A stretch of DNA of 64,000 bases. Origin: Cyclobacteriaceae bacterium YHN15. GTDB lineage: Bacteria; Bacteroidota; Bacteroidia; Cytophagales; Cyclobacteriaceae. Shown here one piece after another: positions 25,710 to 33,407 of the stretch. The notes beneath the pieces are model-generated. The model saw only the letters and a program-made list of their open reading frames with translations. It was not told the origin of the DNA and searched no databases. How positions within the stretch are numbered: position 1 is the first letter of the stretch; every line of letters begins with the position of its first letter. The DNA lies in NCBI GenBank assembly GCA_003797895.1, contig RKQB01000004.1, forward strand, positions 62,001 through 126,000. Reading direction: 5' to 3'. A program made the translations under genes and the position numbers.

Positions 25710-27092
25710 ATGAAAAAATTAAATAAATATTTAGGAATTGCGGTAATGGCGGCGATAAGTATGTTTGCCTGTAATCCGCTTCAGTTGGATGAAATTGAGG
25801 ATCCTAACAATCCTTCCGTAGGAAGTGTAAGCAATAATGCTACTAGGGAACAAATCCAATTCTTATTAACAGGTCTTGAATCCAGACATAGGGGTTACGT
25901 AACCAATATTTCCCAAGCCTGGAATACATTTGGAAGGGAAGTATGGTATCTGAATGCTTCAGATCCCCGTTTCCAGACAGATTGGTTAGGTCAAAATGGA
26001 AGAACTCCTGATAATGCTTATTTTGGCTTCGGTGTCACAGGGGGAGGATCCTGGGCATCCCCATATCAGGCAATTAAACAGGCTGATGTATTGGTCCAAG
26101 CATCTCTTAGTGCAAGCACATTGTCTGAAGCAGACAGAAAAGCAGTTGCCGGTTTTGCCAAGACAATAAAAGGATATCAATTCATGATACCTGCCAATTG
26201 GGTGTATCAAAACGGAATCAGGGTTGATGTATCTGATCCATTAAACCCAGGTGGCTTCGTACCATACGAACAAGCACTGGACTTTATTAAAACCGTATTG
26301 GATGATGGAGATCAGGACCTAAGTGCAGCTGGAGGAGGTAATTTCCCTTTCAAATTGACCAGAGGATTTGATGGATTTAACACCAATGCTACTCTTAAGC
26401 AAGTAAACAGGGCAATTACTGCCCGTTTGAATGCCTATAGAAAAGATTGGCAAGGAGTACTTACTGCCTTGGATGCTTCTTTCATGGATTTAAGTGGGAA
26501 TTTCAATGCAGGTCCTGCCCATCCCTATGGTGCTGCACCTGATATTTTCAACCCCATCTTTTATGTGAGAGATGCTGTGGTAACTACCATGATTGTAGTA
26601 CATCCATCTATGCTGGATGATGCTACTCCTAACGATTTAAGAGTAGCTAATAAGTTCTATCAAAGGACTGCACCTCCCATAACTGTTTCCACGGATGCAG
26701 GGACCCTGGTAGGTACTCATCAGGATAACAGATGGGTAACGAATACGCAATCCATTCCATTCATCAGAAATGAGGAATTGATTTTATTGAAAGCTGAAGC
26801 ACATGCCAATCTAGGCCAAACTGCAGAAGCCGTCAACACTATCAATATCATTAGAAATGCAGCAGGTATCGGAAATTATACAGGTGCCACCACACAGGAT
26901 GCCCTGATCAATGAAATCCTTTACCAAAGAAGGTACTCACTTTGGGCAGAACCTTGGGGTCACCGTTGGATTGATGCCAGGAGGTACAATAAATTGAATG
27001 AAATCCCTACATCTTACGATGGAGGAACTATATTTACCCAATTTCCTCATCCGCAGTCTGAGTTGAACTGGGACCGTTATATCGGTAATTGA
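25710..27092 (+). CDS. SusD/RagB-type lipoprotein
   Basis: The protein has 460 residues. A lipoprotein signal peptide ends in the lipobox SMFAC (Cys 21). The rest is a SusD-like alpha-helical (TPR-type) fold, shown by QFLLTGLESRHRGYV, YQAIKQADVLVQASL, FAKTIKGYQFMIPANW, and the C-terminal EELILLKAEAHANLGQTAEAVNTINIIRNAAG and LINEILYQRRYSLWAEPWGHRWIDARRY. It would sit on the SusC barrel as its lid and bind the nutrient at the surface. It forms a two-gene unit with the SusC gene (18-base gap) and is followed by a strong terminator. Confidence 0.94.
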   Translation: MKKLNKYLGIAVMAAISMFACNPLQLDEIEDPNNPSVGSVSNNATREQIQFLLTGLESRHRGYVTNISQAWNTFGREVWYLNASDPRFQTDWLGQNGRTPDNAYFGFGVTGGGSWASPYQAIKQADVLVQASLSASTLSEADRKAVAGFAKTIKGYQFMIPANWVYQNGIRVDVSDPLNPGGFVPYEQALDFIKTVLDDGDQDLSAAGGGNFPFKLTRGFDGFNTNATLKQVNRAITARLNAYRKDWQGVLTALDASFMDLSGNFNAGPAHPYGAAPDIFNPIFYVRDAVVTTMIVVHPSMLDDATPNDLRVANKFYQRTAPPITVSTDAGTLVGTHQDNRWVTNTQSIPFIRNEELILLKAEAHANLGQTAEAVNTINIIRNAAGIGNYTGATTQDALINEILYQRRYSLWAEPWGHRWIDARRYNKLNEIPTSYDGGTIFTQFPHPQSELNWDRYIGN

Positions 27093-27106
27093 TTTTAGAG
27101 ATTTAG

Positions 27107-27137
27107 AAAAAAGGGTTGACGAAGTCAACCCTTTTTT
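27107..27137 (+). terminator. Rho-independent terminator after the SusD gene
   Basis: A perfect 14-bp stem (AAAAAAGGGTTGAC at 27107-27120 with GTCAACCCTTTTTT at 27124-27137) encloses a 3-base loop GAA, with the T run forming part of the 3' arm. It lies 14 bases after the SusD stop and, being symmetric in A and T, could act on both strands. Confidence 0.92.
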
Positions 27138-27222
27138 GTTACTTACAAAATTGAAAAATCTACGGAATCTAAATTTTGAAAGGTTTAATTTAAATTTTGT
27201 ATTTTCCTGTAATACAATAAAA

Positions 27223-27312
27223 ATGAACAAGGTACTTTTCGCTTTTTGTTTTTCAATAATTCTGATTTCATGTCAAAAAAATGAATTGAACAGAAGAATT
27301 GGAAGAAGATGA
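27223..27312 (+). CDS. Small lipoprotein, 29 residues, coupled to the next gene
   Basis: The frame runs from ATG 27223 to TGA 27310-27312. It encodes MNKVLFAFCFSIILISC, a lipoprotein signal peptide with lipobox LISC (Cys 17), followed by only 12 residues (QKNELNRRIGRR). Its stop overlaps the start of the endonuclease-fold gene as ATGA (ATG at 27309, TGA at 27310), the classic layout for translational coupling. It may be a real small lipoprotein or a leader frame whose translation opens the next start. No homologue is recognised; support is the signal peptide and the exact overlap. Confidence 0.55.
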   Translation: MNKVLFAFCFSIILISCQKNELNRRIGRR

Positions 27313-28115
27313 TAAAATGGATCTTAAGAGTTTCCGTGGTGTTTTTTATTTGGTGGACCAATAATTTACCTATTATGGCGCAGGACAAAGAATTGATCTT
27401 CCTTTCTTATAACATTTATCATGGGGAAGACCCTTATCAACCGGGCAAAAGTAATATTCAGGATATTGCCGAATTGATCAAGAGAATCAGACCTGACCTG
27501 ATTGCCTTGCAGGAAGTGGATAGCATGACAAATAGAACAAGGGGATTCAATGAGGGCGAAAGGAAAAATCTTGTAATGGAATTGGAAAAAGCCACCGGTT
27601 TGAAAGGATTTTTTGCCAAAGCTATTGATTTTTCAGAAGGGGGGTATGGCGAGGCTATTTTAAGCAGATATCCTGCAGAATTTGAAAAGGTTCAACTGCC
27701 AATTCCGAAAGGAGGAGAGGAAAGGAGCATGGCAATTGCACATGTTAATTTGCCGGACGGAAGTAAACTCTCTTTTGCAGCAACTCATTTATGTCATCAA
27801 TTTGAAGAAAACAGGACTGCACAAGCGGCAGCAATCAGTGATTTACTGTCAGGTCTCCAAGTCCCTGTTGTCTTGGCAGGCGACTTTAATTTTGAATCTG
27901 ATGAAAAAGGATATTCGGTACTGTCTAAGGATTTTAAAGACGCAGCATTGGAATTTGGAAACATACAAGAAACCTATTCCAGCAAAACTCCTGAAATTCG
28001 AATTGACTATTTTTGGTTGGATAGGAATACAAAATGGGAAATTATCTCCATGGAGGCATTGGATGTTGAGTTTTCAGATCATAAGCCTATAGTTATCACT
28101 ATTAAAATAAGGTAA
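27309..28115 (+). CDS. Secreted endonuclease/exonuclease/phosphatase-fold protein
   Basis: The protein has 268 residues with a signal peptide ending NLPIMAQ (about 25 residues). The EEP fold is shown by LSYNIYHGED, IRPDLIALQEVDSMTNRT with the metal-binding Glu, GDFNFES and a final SDHKPIVIT holding the catalytic Asp-His. The family includes DNase I-like nucleases, sphingomyelinases and inositol phosphatases, so the substrate is open. It acts outside the inner membrane. Its ATG overlaps the stop of the 29-residue lipoprotein frame, and the pair follows the SusD terminator, so it is probably transcribed separately from SusCD. Confidence 0.85.
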   Translation: MIKWILRVSVVFFIWWTNNLPIMAQDKELIFLSYNIYHGEDPYQPGKSNIQDIAELIKRIRPDLIALQEVDSMTNRTRGFNEGERKNLVMELEKATGLKGFFAKAIDFSEGGYGEAILSRYPAEFEKVQLPIPKGGEERSMAIAHVNLPDGSKLSFAATHLCHQFEENRTAQAAAISDLLSGLQVPVVLAGDFNFESDEKGYSVLSKDFKDAALEFGNIQETYSSKTPEIRIDYFWLDRNTKWEIISMEALDVEFSDHKPIVITIKIR

Positions 28116-28260
28116 TAAATTCTATTTCCACGAAAAGTTGGTTAGATGGCTTAGAAATCACTCTTTTTGTATTTGAACTCTTCAATCCTTTTTGAGCGTT
28201 GATTTCACTCGAAATTATAATTAAACCCAAGTTTAATAATAGAAACAACTTCTTCATCAT
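28102..28260 (-). CDS. Small secreted peptide or 5' gene remnant, 52 residues
   Basis: On the reverse strand a frame runs ATG 28260 to TAA 28102-28104 (52 residues). It begins MMKKLFLLLNLGLIIISSEINAQ, a convincing signal peptide with a typical Bacteroidota end at Ala-Gln, then about 29 residues, KGLKSSNTKRVISKPSNQ and LFVEIEFITLF. It overlaps the end of the endonuclease-fold gene by 14 bases on the opposite strand. Two readings are open: a small secreted peptide, or the surviving 5' end of a larger secreted protein truncated by a rearrangement. Its stop codon is not next to any recognisable continuation. Confidence 0.45.
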   Translation of the reverse strand: MMKKLFLLLNLGLIIISSEINAQKGLKSSNTKRVISKPSNQLFVEIEFITLF

Positions 28261-28265
28261 TCTTT

Positions 28266-28296
28266 TTTGAATTTGTTTAATCTAAACATATTTTAT
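28266..28296 (+). promoter_or_regulatory. Possible promoter of the DUF1080 gene
   Basis: TTTG at 28266-28269 followed after 19 bases by TATTTTAT at 28289-28296 is a partial match to the Bacteroidota -33/-7 pattern. A start near 28300 would leave a leader of about 34 bases before the ATG at 28334. Confidence 0.35.
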
Positions 28297-28333
28297 GTAA
28301 TTTAAGCAGTAGTTATCAATCCAAAATCAGTTT

Positions 28334-29188
28334 ATGAGAACATTCGTCTGCTATTTGTTCACGATAATCACTTTGTTTTACTGCAATCCCAAAACAAATG
28401 AAACATTTGAAATAGAATGGAAACCTTTATTCAATGGAAATGATATAAATGACTGGATCATTAAAATTGCCAAGCATGAAATAAATGAAAATTATGCCAA
28501 TACTTTTCGTGTGGAAGATGGATTACTGAAAGTAAGGTATGATGGGTATGTTGATTTTAATCAACAGTATGGTCATATCTTTTTCAAAGAACCATTTTCA
28601 CATTACATTTTGCGGGTGGAATATAGATTTGTGGGAGAACAAGCTCCTGGAGGAGAAGGTTGGGCATTTAGAAATTCCGGAGCCATGTTGCATTGCCTTG
28701 ACCCATCCACTATGTTAAAGGATCAGGATTTTCCAATATCTATAGAGGGACAGATGCTGGGAGGGGATGGGATCAATGAAAGATCCACAAGTAATCTATG
28801 TACACCAGGGACACATGTCGTAATGGACAGTGAGCTTTTTACGCCACATTGTATGAATTCAAGCTCCAAAACATATCATGGTGACCAATGGGTGACTGCT
28901 GATTTTCTGGTCTTGGGAGATTCCATAGTCCATCATATTTTGGAGGGAAGGTCAGTTCTGACTTATGAAAAACCCCAAATAGGAGGAGGAAATGTATCCC
29001 CTTTTGATCCGGAAATCAAGATCGATGGCACGCCTTTGACTTCAGGATTTATTTCCCTGCAAAGTGAAAGTCATCCCATTGATTTCAGAACTGTGGTTTT
29101 GGCGGATTTATCCGGGGTCAAAAGCAGCAAATCCCAGTTGAATGCTGCCTTGGTGAAACTTGGATATGAAGCTTTTACAGCTGACTGA
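28334..29188 (+). CDS. DUF1080 (3-keto-disaccharide hydrolase-like) lipoprotein
   Basis: The protein has 284 residues with a lipoprotein signal peptide (lipobox LFYC, Cys 17). The DUF1080 concanavalin-like fold is visible from WKPLFNGNDINDWIIK through FRVEDGLLKVRYDG, FSHYILRVEYRF, WAFRNSGAMLHC, ISIEGQMLGGDG and the C-terminal SGFISLQSESHPIDFRTVVL. Family members are surface or periplasmic proteins binding or cleaving sugars; some act on 3-keto-disaccharides. The substrate here is unknown. The interruption DINDW-IIKIAKHEINENYANT is typical of the subfamily. It stands alone. Confidence 0.85.
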   Translation: MRTFVCYLFTIITLFYCNPKTNETFEIEWKPLFNGNDINDWIIKIAKHEINENYANTFRVEDGLLKVRYDGYVDFNQQYGHIFFKEPFSHYILRVEYRFVGEQAPGGEGWAFRNSGAMLHCLDPSTMLKDQDFPISIEGQMLGGDGINERSTSNLCTPGTHVVMDSELFTPHCMNSSSKTYHGDQWVTADFLVLGDSIVHHILEGRSVLTYEKPQIGGGNVSPFDPEIKIDGTPLTSGFISLQSESHPIDFRTVVLADLSGVKSSKSQLNAALVKLGYEAFTAD

Positions 29189-29214
29189 ATTAAAAAATGT
29201 TTTCGAAGAAAAAC

Positions 29215-29271
29215 AAAAATCCCACGAGGTTCTCTTATTGCTGTTTTTTTGCTTTTGCGAGAGCTTCGTGG
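29215..29271 (-). terminator. Terminator of the dienelactone hydrolase gene
   Basis: On the reverse strand 29271-29259 (CCACGAAGCTCTC) pairs with 29234-29222 (GAGAACCTCGTGG) over 13 bp with two G-T pairs, and TTTTT follows at 29219-29215. The loop is long (24 bases). It lies about 30 bases after the stop at 29301. Confidence 0.65.
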
Positions 29272-29300
29272 AATAATGAAGTTAGTTAGAGGATCTAATT

Positions 29301-30191
29301 TTAACTCTTTAAGTGCTTTTTGAAGAATTCAATAGTTCTGCCCCAAGCAAGTTCAGCTGCCTCCTTATCATATCTTGGTGTAGAATGATTATGAAAACCA
29401 TGATTTGCTCCTGGATAAAAATATACTTCATATTCTTTGTTATTCGCTTTTAGTGCGGCTTCATAGTCAGGCCATCCTGCATTTACACGGGTATCCAATT
29501 CAGCATAATGTAATTGTAAAGGAGCTTTGATTTTAGCGGCATCTTCAGCACTTACTTGGCCACCATAGAAAGGAACAGAAGCTCTTAAATCCGGTAAACG
29601 TGCTGCCATCATGTTTGATACCCAGGCACCAAAGCAAAATCCGACCACTCCTACATTTCCGGTGCAATGTTCGTTTGTCTTTAAAAGTTCGAATGCGGCA
29701 ATAAAGTCCTCCAGTATTTCATTTCGGTCTCTTTTTGCTTGCATTTCCCTACCTTCATCATCATTTCCCGGATAGCCCCCGAATGGAGTTAAGGCATCAG
29801 GAGCGAAGGCGATAAAACCATCTAAGGCGGCTTGATGTGCAGTATCTTCCACATATGGATTTAAACCCCTGTTTTCATGGACCACTATGATGCCTGGGAT
29901 TTTACCTTTGGCATCAGCTGGCCTGGTCAACAGCCCTTTCATTTTTCCTGCACCTTTTGGAGAGTCATATTCAACATATTCTGAAATCAGGCGAGGGTCA
30001 TCTTCAAAAAAGCGTTTCGCCTCCGCATAATTGGGCAACAAAAAGCCTAAAATCGCTGAAACGGTTAAACCTCCAACGGCATAAGTAGACAATCTATTGA
30101 CAAATTCTCTTCTATTGATCTGACCATGTACATAATAATCATACATGTCAAAAATTTCCTGATCAAGATCTTCTTTTTTGATGGGTTCCAT
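29301..30191 (-). CDS. Dienelactone hydrolase family protein, probably exported
   Basis: The protein has 296 residues. Residues 1-57 are an N-terminal region with an Arg-pair (RREFVNRLS, residues 22-30) before a hydrophobic stretch (YAVGGLTVSAILGFLL), which could be a Tat-type signal. The alpha/beta-hydrolase core shows the DLH triad: nucleophile Cys in GVVGFCFGAW, Asp in YAELDTRVNAG and His in YPGANHGFHNHST. HENRGLNPYVEDTA carries the acidic residue typical of the family. It hydrolyses cyclic or linear esters; the natural substrate is unknown. It is divergent from DUF4097 operon sequences and followed by a terminator. Confidence 0.85.
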   Translation of the reverse strand: MEPIKKEDLDQEIFDMYDYYVHGQINRREFVNRLSTYAVGGLTVSAILGFLLPNYAEAKRFFEDDPRLISEYVEYDSPKGAGKMKGLLTRPADAKGKIPGIIVVHENRGLNPYVEDTAHQAALDGFIAFAPDALTPFGGYPGNDDEGREMQAKRDRNEILEDFIAAFELLKTNEHCTGNVGVVGFCFGAWVSNMMAARLPDLRASVPFYGGQVSAEDAAKIKAPLQLHYAELDTRVNAGWPDYEAALKANNKEYEVYFYPGANHGFHNHSTPRYDKEAAELAWGRTIEFFKKHLKS

Positions 30192-30464
30192 AGGTGGTTA
30201 GTAGATTAAATAAACATTCATAAGTTATGTAATTAGAACCTTTCAAAATGAAAAAGTTTAAACCGTTCGTGTAAAAAAAATATTTTAACAAAGAAAAATT
30301 AAGTTTGAAGCTTGAAATTCCTTTAACCCCCAACAATTTGGAGGGGCGTCCTGCATATTTCAGCATTAGAATGGCCTTTTATTTTAAAAAAAATCTGGTA
30401 TTATCGGTGAAAAAATAGGGCACCAAGTTTCTGTTTTTTTGAAAATACGTGAATTTCAGGATTA
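30192..30464. other. Gene-poor interval upstream of the dienelactone hydrolase gene
   Basis: The 387 bases between the hydrolase start and the DUF4097 stop hold no convincing gene. A 67-codon reverse frame here runs out of step with the hydrolase and lacks a family match. The hydrolase promoter should lie in 30192-30300. The right part holds the 17-bp repeats described separately. Confidence 0.4.
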
Positions 30465-30515
30465 CCTGCTGACCAGATAATCCTTATAACCAGGTAAACC
30501 TTATAACCAGGTAAA
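30465..30515. repeat. 17-bp tandem repeats
   Basis: Two exact copies of CCTTATAACCAGGTAAA lie in tandem (30482-30498 and 30499-30515), preceded by a third copy with 12 of 17 matches (30465-30481). Each unit contains the half-palindrome CAGGT. They lie between the hydrolase promoter region and the 3' end of the DUF4097 gene. Confidence 0.75.
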
Positions 30516-30555
30516 CCTGAACGTAAAGGAATTCCTTAGTGTCCTGGTTTACCTG
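30508..30555. repeat. Inverted repeat at the 3' end of the DUF4097 gene
   Basis: CAGGTAAACC (30508-30517) pairs with GGTTTACCTG (30546-30555), and the loop contains a perfect 12-base palindrome AAGGAATTCCTT (30526-30537). The last operon gene, read on the minus strand, stops at 30579, so the structure lies 24 bases downstream in its transcript. It has no T run, so it may act as a 3' stabiliser or rho-dependent end rather than a simple terminator. Confidence 0.55.
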
Positions 30556-30578
30556 TCCAACAGCATGTCCTTTTCAGG

Positions 30579-31523
30579 CTATTGATTTTGATTTACGATG
30601 GAAATATTTCCTGATGTAATGCTTCCTTTGACACTCTTTTCTGAACCGTTATCTATGCTGAGGTTTCTTCCACTTTTGGAATTTCCAACAGTGATATTAC
30701 CCGAAGTGGCGCTTAGGTTAAAGTTAAAGTCTCTCAGGTCAGATGGTGTTTGGATCTTGAAATTTCCTGAAGTCCCATTGATTCTGGTTGCAGCCCCAAG
30801 TCCTGCATTAGTGGCATTGAAGTTTCCGGAAGTGAGTTTCAAGTCTCCGAGTTCAGTAACGCTTTCGAGTTTGACATTACCTGAAGTAAGACTAATATGG
30901 ACAACTCCATCAATGGAGGTAGCCGTCAGGCCACCGCTGCTGGAAGCATATTCAAGATTTCCTTTTACATCCTGGATATTGGCAGACCCTGATCCTATAT
31001 TTCCTTTGATATTGCCATTTACTCCTGACAGGTTGATGGAACCTGAACCTGCATTGGCTCGGATATCCCCATGAATGTTTCTGGCAGATAGGTTACCTGA
31101 TCCAACTGAAAGGATTGTTTGAGTAGCACTAACATTTTCTACATTTATTTTCCCGGAACCACCTTTAAAGTCTAATTCCATTTGCTCAGGTCCTTGGATT
31201 TTGACATGTCCTTTGGTTCTCGTATTTCCTATTGTCACCTTTGTGGAGCTGGTTTTATGGGTAATTTTCAACACGTTGCCCACAGTTACAAAGACAATGT
31301 CCTGATCGTGGTTGTTTGATTCCAAAAAAGCGCTTACCGATACTTCGGATTTTGGACTTCCGACGTATTCTATTTCAAGAGCGCCTCCAGAAACCTCGAT
31401 TTTACTGATTCCATTATAGGATTTGGTCACATCAACCAATGTTTTCATCTGAGCAAAAGCCTCGAAAGGTGTTAAAATGGCTAACAGCATCAGGAAGATT
31501 GATAATCTAAATATTGTTTTCAT
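30579..31523 (-). CDS. DUF4097 beta-strand repeat protein, secreted
   Basis: The protein has 314 residues from the ATG at 31523, with signal peptide ending EAFAQ. A short N-terminal part (KTLVDVTKSYNGISKIEVSG) leads into repeated turns of the type GSGNLSARNIHGDI, ANAGSGSINLSG, LTSGNVKLESV, LTSGNFNATN, GTSGNFKIQT and ATSGNITVGNS. This [G/T]SG-x-[IV/L] pattern every 18-20 residues is the right-handed beta-helix of the DUF4097/DUF2807 group. Such proteins are often encoded with ECF or other stress regulators and are thought to be periplasmic. It is the last gene of the minus-strand sigma/anti-sigma/OMP operon. Confidence 0.85.
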   Translation of the reverse strand: MKTIFRLSIFLMLLAILTPFEAFAQMKTLVDVTKSYNGISKIEVSGGALEIEYVGSPKSEVSVSAFLESNNHDQDIVFVTVGNVLKITHKTSSTKVTIGNTRTKGHVKIQGPEQMELDFKGGSGKINVENVSATQTILSVGSGNLSARNIHGDIRANAGSGSINLSGVNGNIKGNIGSGSANIQDVKGNLEYASSSGGLTATSIDGVVHISLTSGNVKLESVTELGDLKLTSGNFNATNAGLGAATRINGTSGNFKIQTPSDLRDFNFNLSATSGNITVGNSKSGRNLSIDNGSEKSVKGSITSGNISIVNQNQ

Positions 31524-31533
31524 AGTTTTGAAT

Positions 31534-32337
31534 TTATAGGATGATACCAAAGCTAAGTGCATTTACTTTGGGGCCTTTACTTTCTTGAAATGTTTCGTTG
31601 AAATCGTAATTTAAATAAAGTTTAACTTCAGCAACTCCAACTTCCGCTCGAAGTCCATAGCGGAAGTCTGTAGCATACATATTACCTGATTGGAATTCTT
31701 TCGTCCTGTTTCCGTTATCATCATTAAAGACGAATTTACCTCTCCCTCCTAATCTATATCCTAGATAAGGGCCTACGCCAAAGGTGAAGTTTCCATTATT
31801 ACTTCTTAAGGTTGGAATGATGTTGACATTAAGGTAGGAGGCTGAAATCTTGGATCTCGTTCCACTACCACTGGGGTGTTCTTCAAAATAGACACCATTA
31901 TCACCTCTTAAGGCCTGAAGGTTTCTGTTTTCAAATTTGAAATTATACCAGCTGACTCCCAAAGTTGATTTTAAATGGAAATTTCTGGATGCTCTGTATT
32001 TGTAAAATAAGTTGATAGCAGGATTCCAACTTCCCCAAGGTTTTATAGTAGGAGCATCATTATCTCCGACCCAGGTATTGATACCGATGTCAAAGATCAG
32101 ACCTTTATCATGCCGAGGATTATATTTTTTGCTATATTTTTCAACAGAATAATTTTTTGGTTCGCTGACAAATTCCCAGGACTTAGAACCATCATGGTTT
32201 TTTGTTACAAGAACATCAGTTTCAAAAACCCTGAATGATTTTGATTTCAGTTCAATTGAATCTTCATTTTCCGGCTCTTGGGCATAGCCCAAGAAAGCCA
32301 GAAACAAAAGGGGAAAGTAAATAATAGTGGTTTTCAT
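31534..32337 (-). CDS. Outer-membrane beta-barrel protein (paralogue A)
   Basis: The protein has 267 residues with signal peptide ending FLGYAQ. After a 70-residue polar region, the barrel strands alternate polar and hydrophobic residues and end in LSFGIIL. It is clearly a paralogue of the gene just upstream: both share GSWNPAINLFYKYRASRNFHLKS-like text, WYNFKFENRNLQALRGDNGVYF, SKISASYL, FGVGPYLGYRLGGRGKFVF, DFRYGLRAEVGVAEVKLYLNYDFNETFQESKGPKVNALSFGIIL (shown in parts). Function is unknown. It lies 27 bases after its paralogue and 10 before the DUF4097 start, so it is co-transcribed. Confidence 0.8.
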   Translation of the reverse strand: MKTTIIYFPLLFLAFLGYAQEPENEDSIELKSKSFRVFETDVLVTKNHDGSKSWEFVSEPKNYSVEKYSKKYNPRHDKGLIFDIGINTWVGDNDAPTIKPWGSWNPAINLFYKYRASRNFHLKSTLGVSWYNFKFENRNLQALRGDNGVYFEEHPSGSGTRSKISASYLNVNIIPTLRSNNGNFTFGVGPYLGYRLGGRGKFVFNDDNGNRTKEFQSGNMYATDFRYGLRAEVGVAEVKLYLNYDFNETFQESKGPKVNALSFGIIL

Positions 32338-32364
32338 TGGTATAATAATAAAAGCTCTGAAAGT

Positions 32365-33390
32365 CTAGAAAATTACCCCAAATGCAATCGGGTTCAATTC
32401 AGGTCCTTTTCCATCCTGGAACAACGTATTCAGGTCGTAAGTGGCAAAGAAATTGATCCTTCCGAATCCGACTTCTCCTCTTAGGCCATACCTGAAGTTA
32501 TTGAGAAAAACTCCCGTATTGACATGATCTTTTCTACGGCCCCCACCTTCTAAAGGTCTATAAACATACTTGCTGGTTCCACCAAGTCTGTAGCCTGCAT
32601 AAGGACCAAATGCCAGCCTCATACCTTTTCGGCCTTGATCATTCATTCTCCCAAAATCCACTTTGAACAATCCCATTGCAGTGAGGTAGGAAGCAGAAAT
32701 TTTACTTTTGAATCCAGCTACATCGTTGCGTTGGATAAACTCTATTTGATTTTCTCCTCTAACTGCTTGGAAGTCTCTGTTTTCAAATTTGAAATTGTAC
32801 CATTGGACACCAAGACCCATATCCCAATGAATACCCTTGCTGATTCTTTGGCTGGCAAAGAAATTTAATCCTACAGCCCAGCTTCCCCAGCCCCTTACCG
32901 AATAAGGCTGGCTTGTACCCGGGAAATTTCCATTATTGTCAAGGTAGTTATTTAAACCCAAGTCAACATTGAAATAGGTACGGAATGGGGGGTCACTTTT
33001 CTTTTTTAGGCCGGTTTCTACTTTTACCTTTGTGTTTGGACTGCTTTCATCCACAAGTATCCTGACTCCCCCCACAGTGACTTCTGTTTTATTCCAATCC
33101 TCAGTTACTTTAACAATTTCCTTGTTACCGCTCTTTCCAGTTACTTCAACAACGACCAATTCACCTGTTTCCTCGTCAATTTTAAGGTCAAGTTCTCTGA
33201 TAATCTGGTTAATATTCATATTTTTAAGTCTTTCGAAATCCTCTTTGTTATCTACTACAAGGACGATTTTTCCGGACTTTCCAAATTCCACAATAATGGT
33301 GTCGTTTTCGACCAAAAATCCATCATCGCTTATCCCAAAGGCAAAGTTTACCAATGCCATCAAGCTAAATAGTAAAAGATATTTTTTCAT
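32365..33390 (-). CDS. Outer-membrane beta-barrel protein (paralogue B)
   Basis: The protein has 341 residues with signal peptide ending NFAFG. Residues 20-120 form an acidic, charged periplasmic region (IIVEFGKSGKIVLVVDNKEDF, ETGELVVVEVTGKSGNKEIV), and the barrel follows with the strands shared with paralogue A (GVQWYNFKFENRDFQAVRG, SKISASYLTAMG, FGPYAGYRLGGTSKYVY, FRYGLRGEVGFGRINFFATY). The charged N-terminal part is absent from paralogue A. Its role is unknown; placement right after an anti-sigma-like gene suggests a cell-envelope output or sensor of the ECF system. Confidence 0.8.
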   Translation of the reverse strand: MKKYLLLFSLMALVNFAFGISDDGFLVENDTIIVEFGKSGKIVLVVDNKEDFERLKNMNINQIIRELDLKIDEETGELVVVEVTGKSGNKEIVKVTEDWNKTEVTVGGVRILVDESSPNTKVKVETGLKKKSDPPFRTYFNVDLGLNNYLDNNGNFPGTSQPYSVRGWGSWAVGLNFFASQRISKGIHWDMGLGVQWYNFKFENRDFQAVRGENQIEFIQRNDVAGFKSKISASYLTAMGLFKVDFGRMNDQGRKGMRLAFGPYAGYRLGGTSKYVYRPLEGGGRRKDHVNTGVFLNNFRYGLRGEVGFGRINFFATYDLNTLFQDGKGPELNPIAFGVIF

Positions 33391-33407
33391 GGTTAGTTTT
33401 CTTAATT

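Noticed and set aside
30598..31074. A 158-codon plus-strand frame inside the DUF4097 gene
   Set aside because: It is a shadow of the repeated beta-helix codons on the other strand and shows only low-complexity hydrophobic text.
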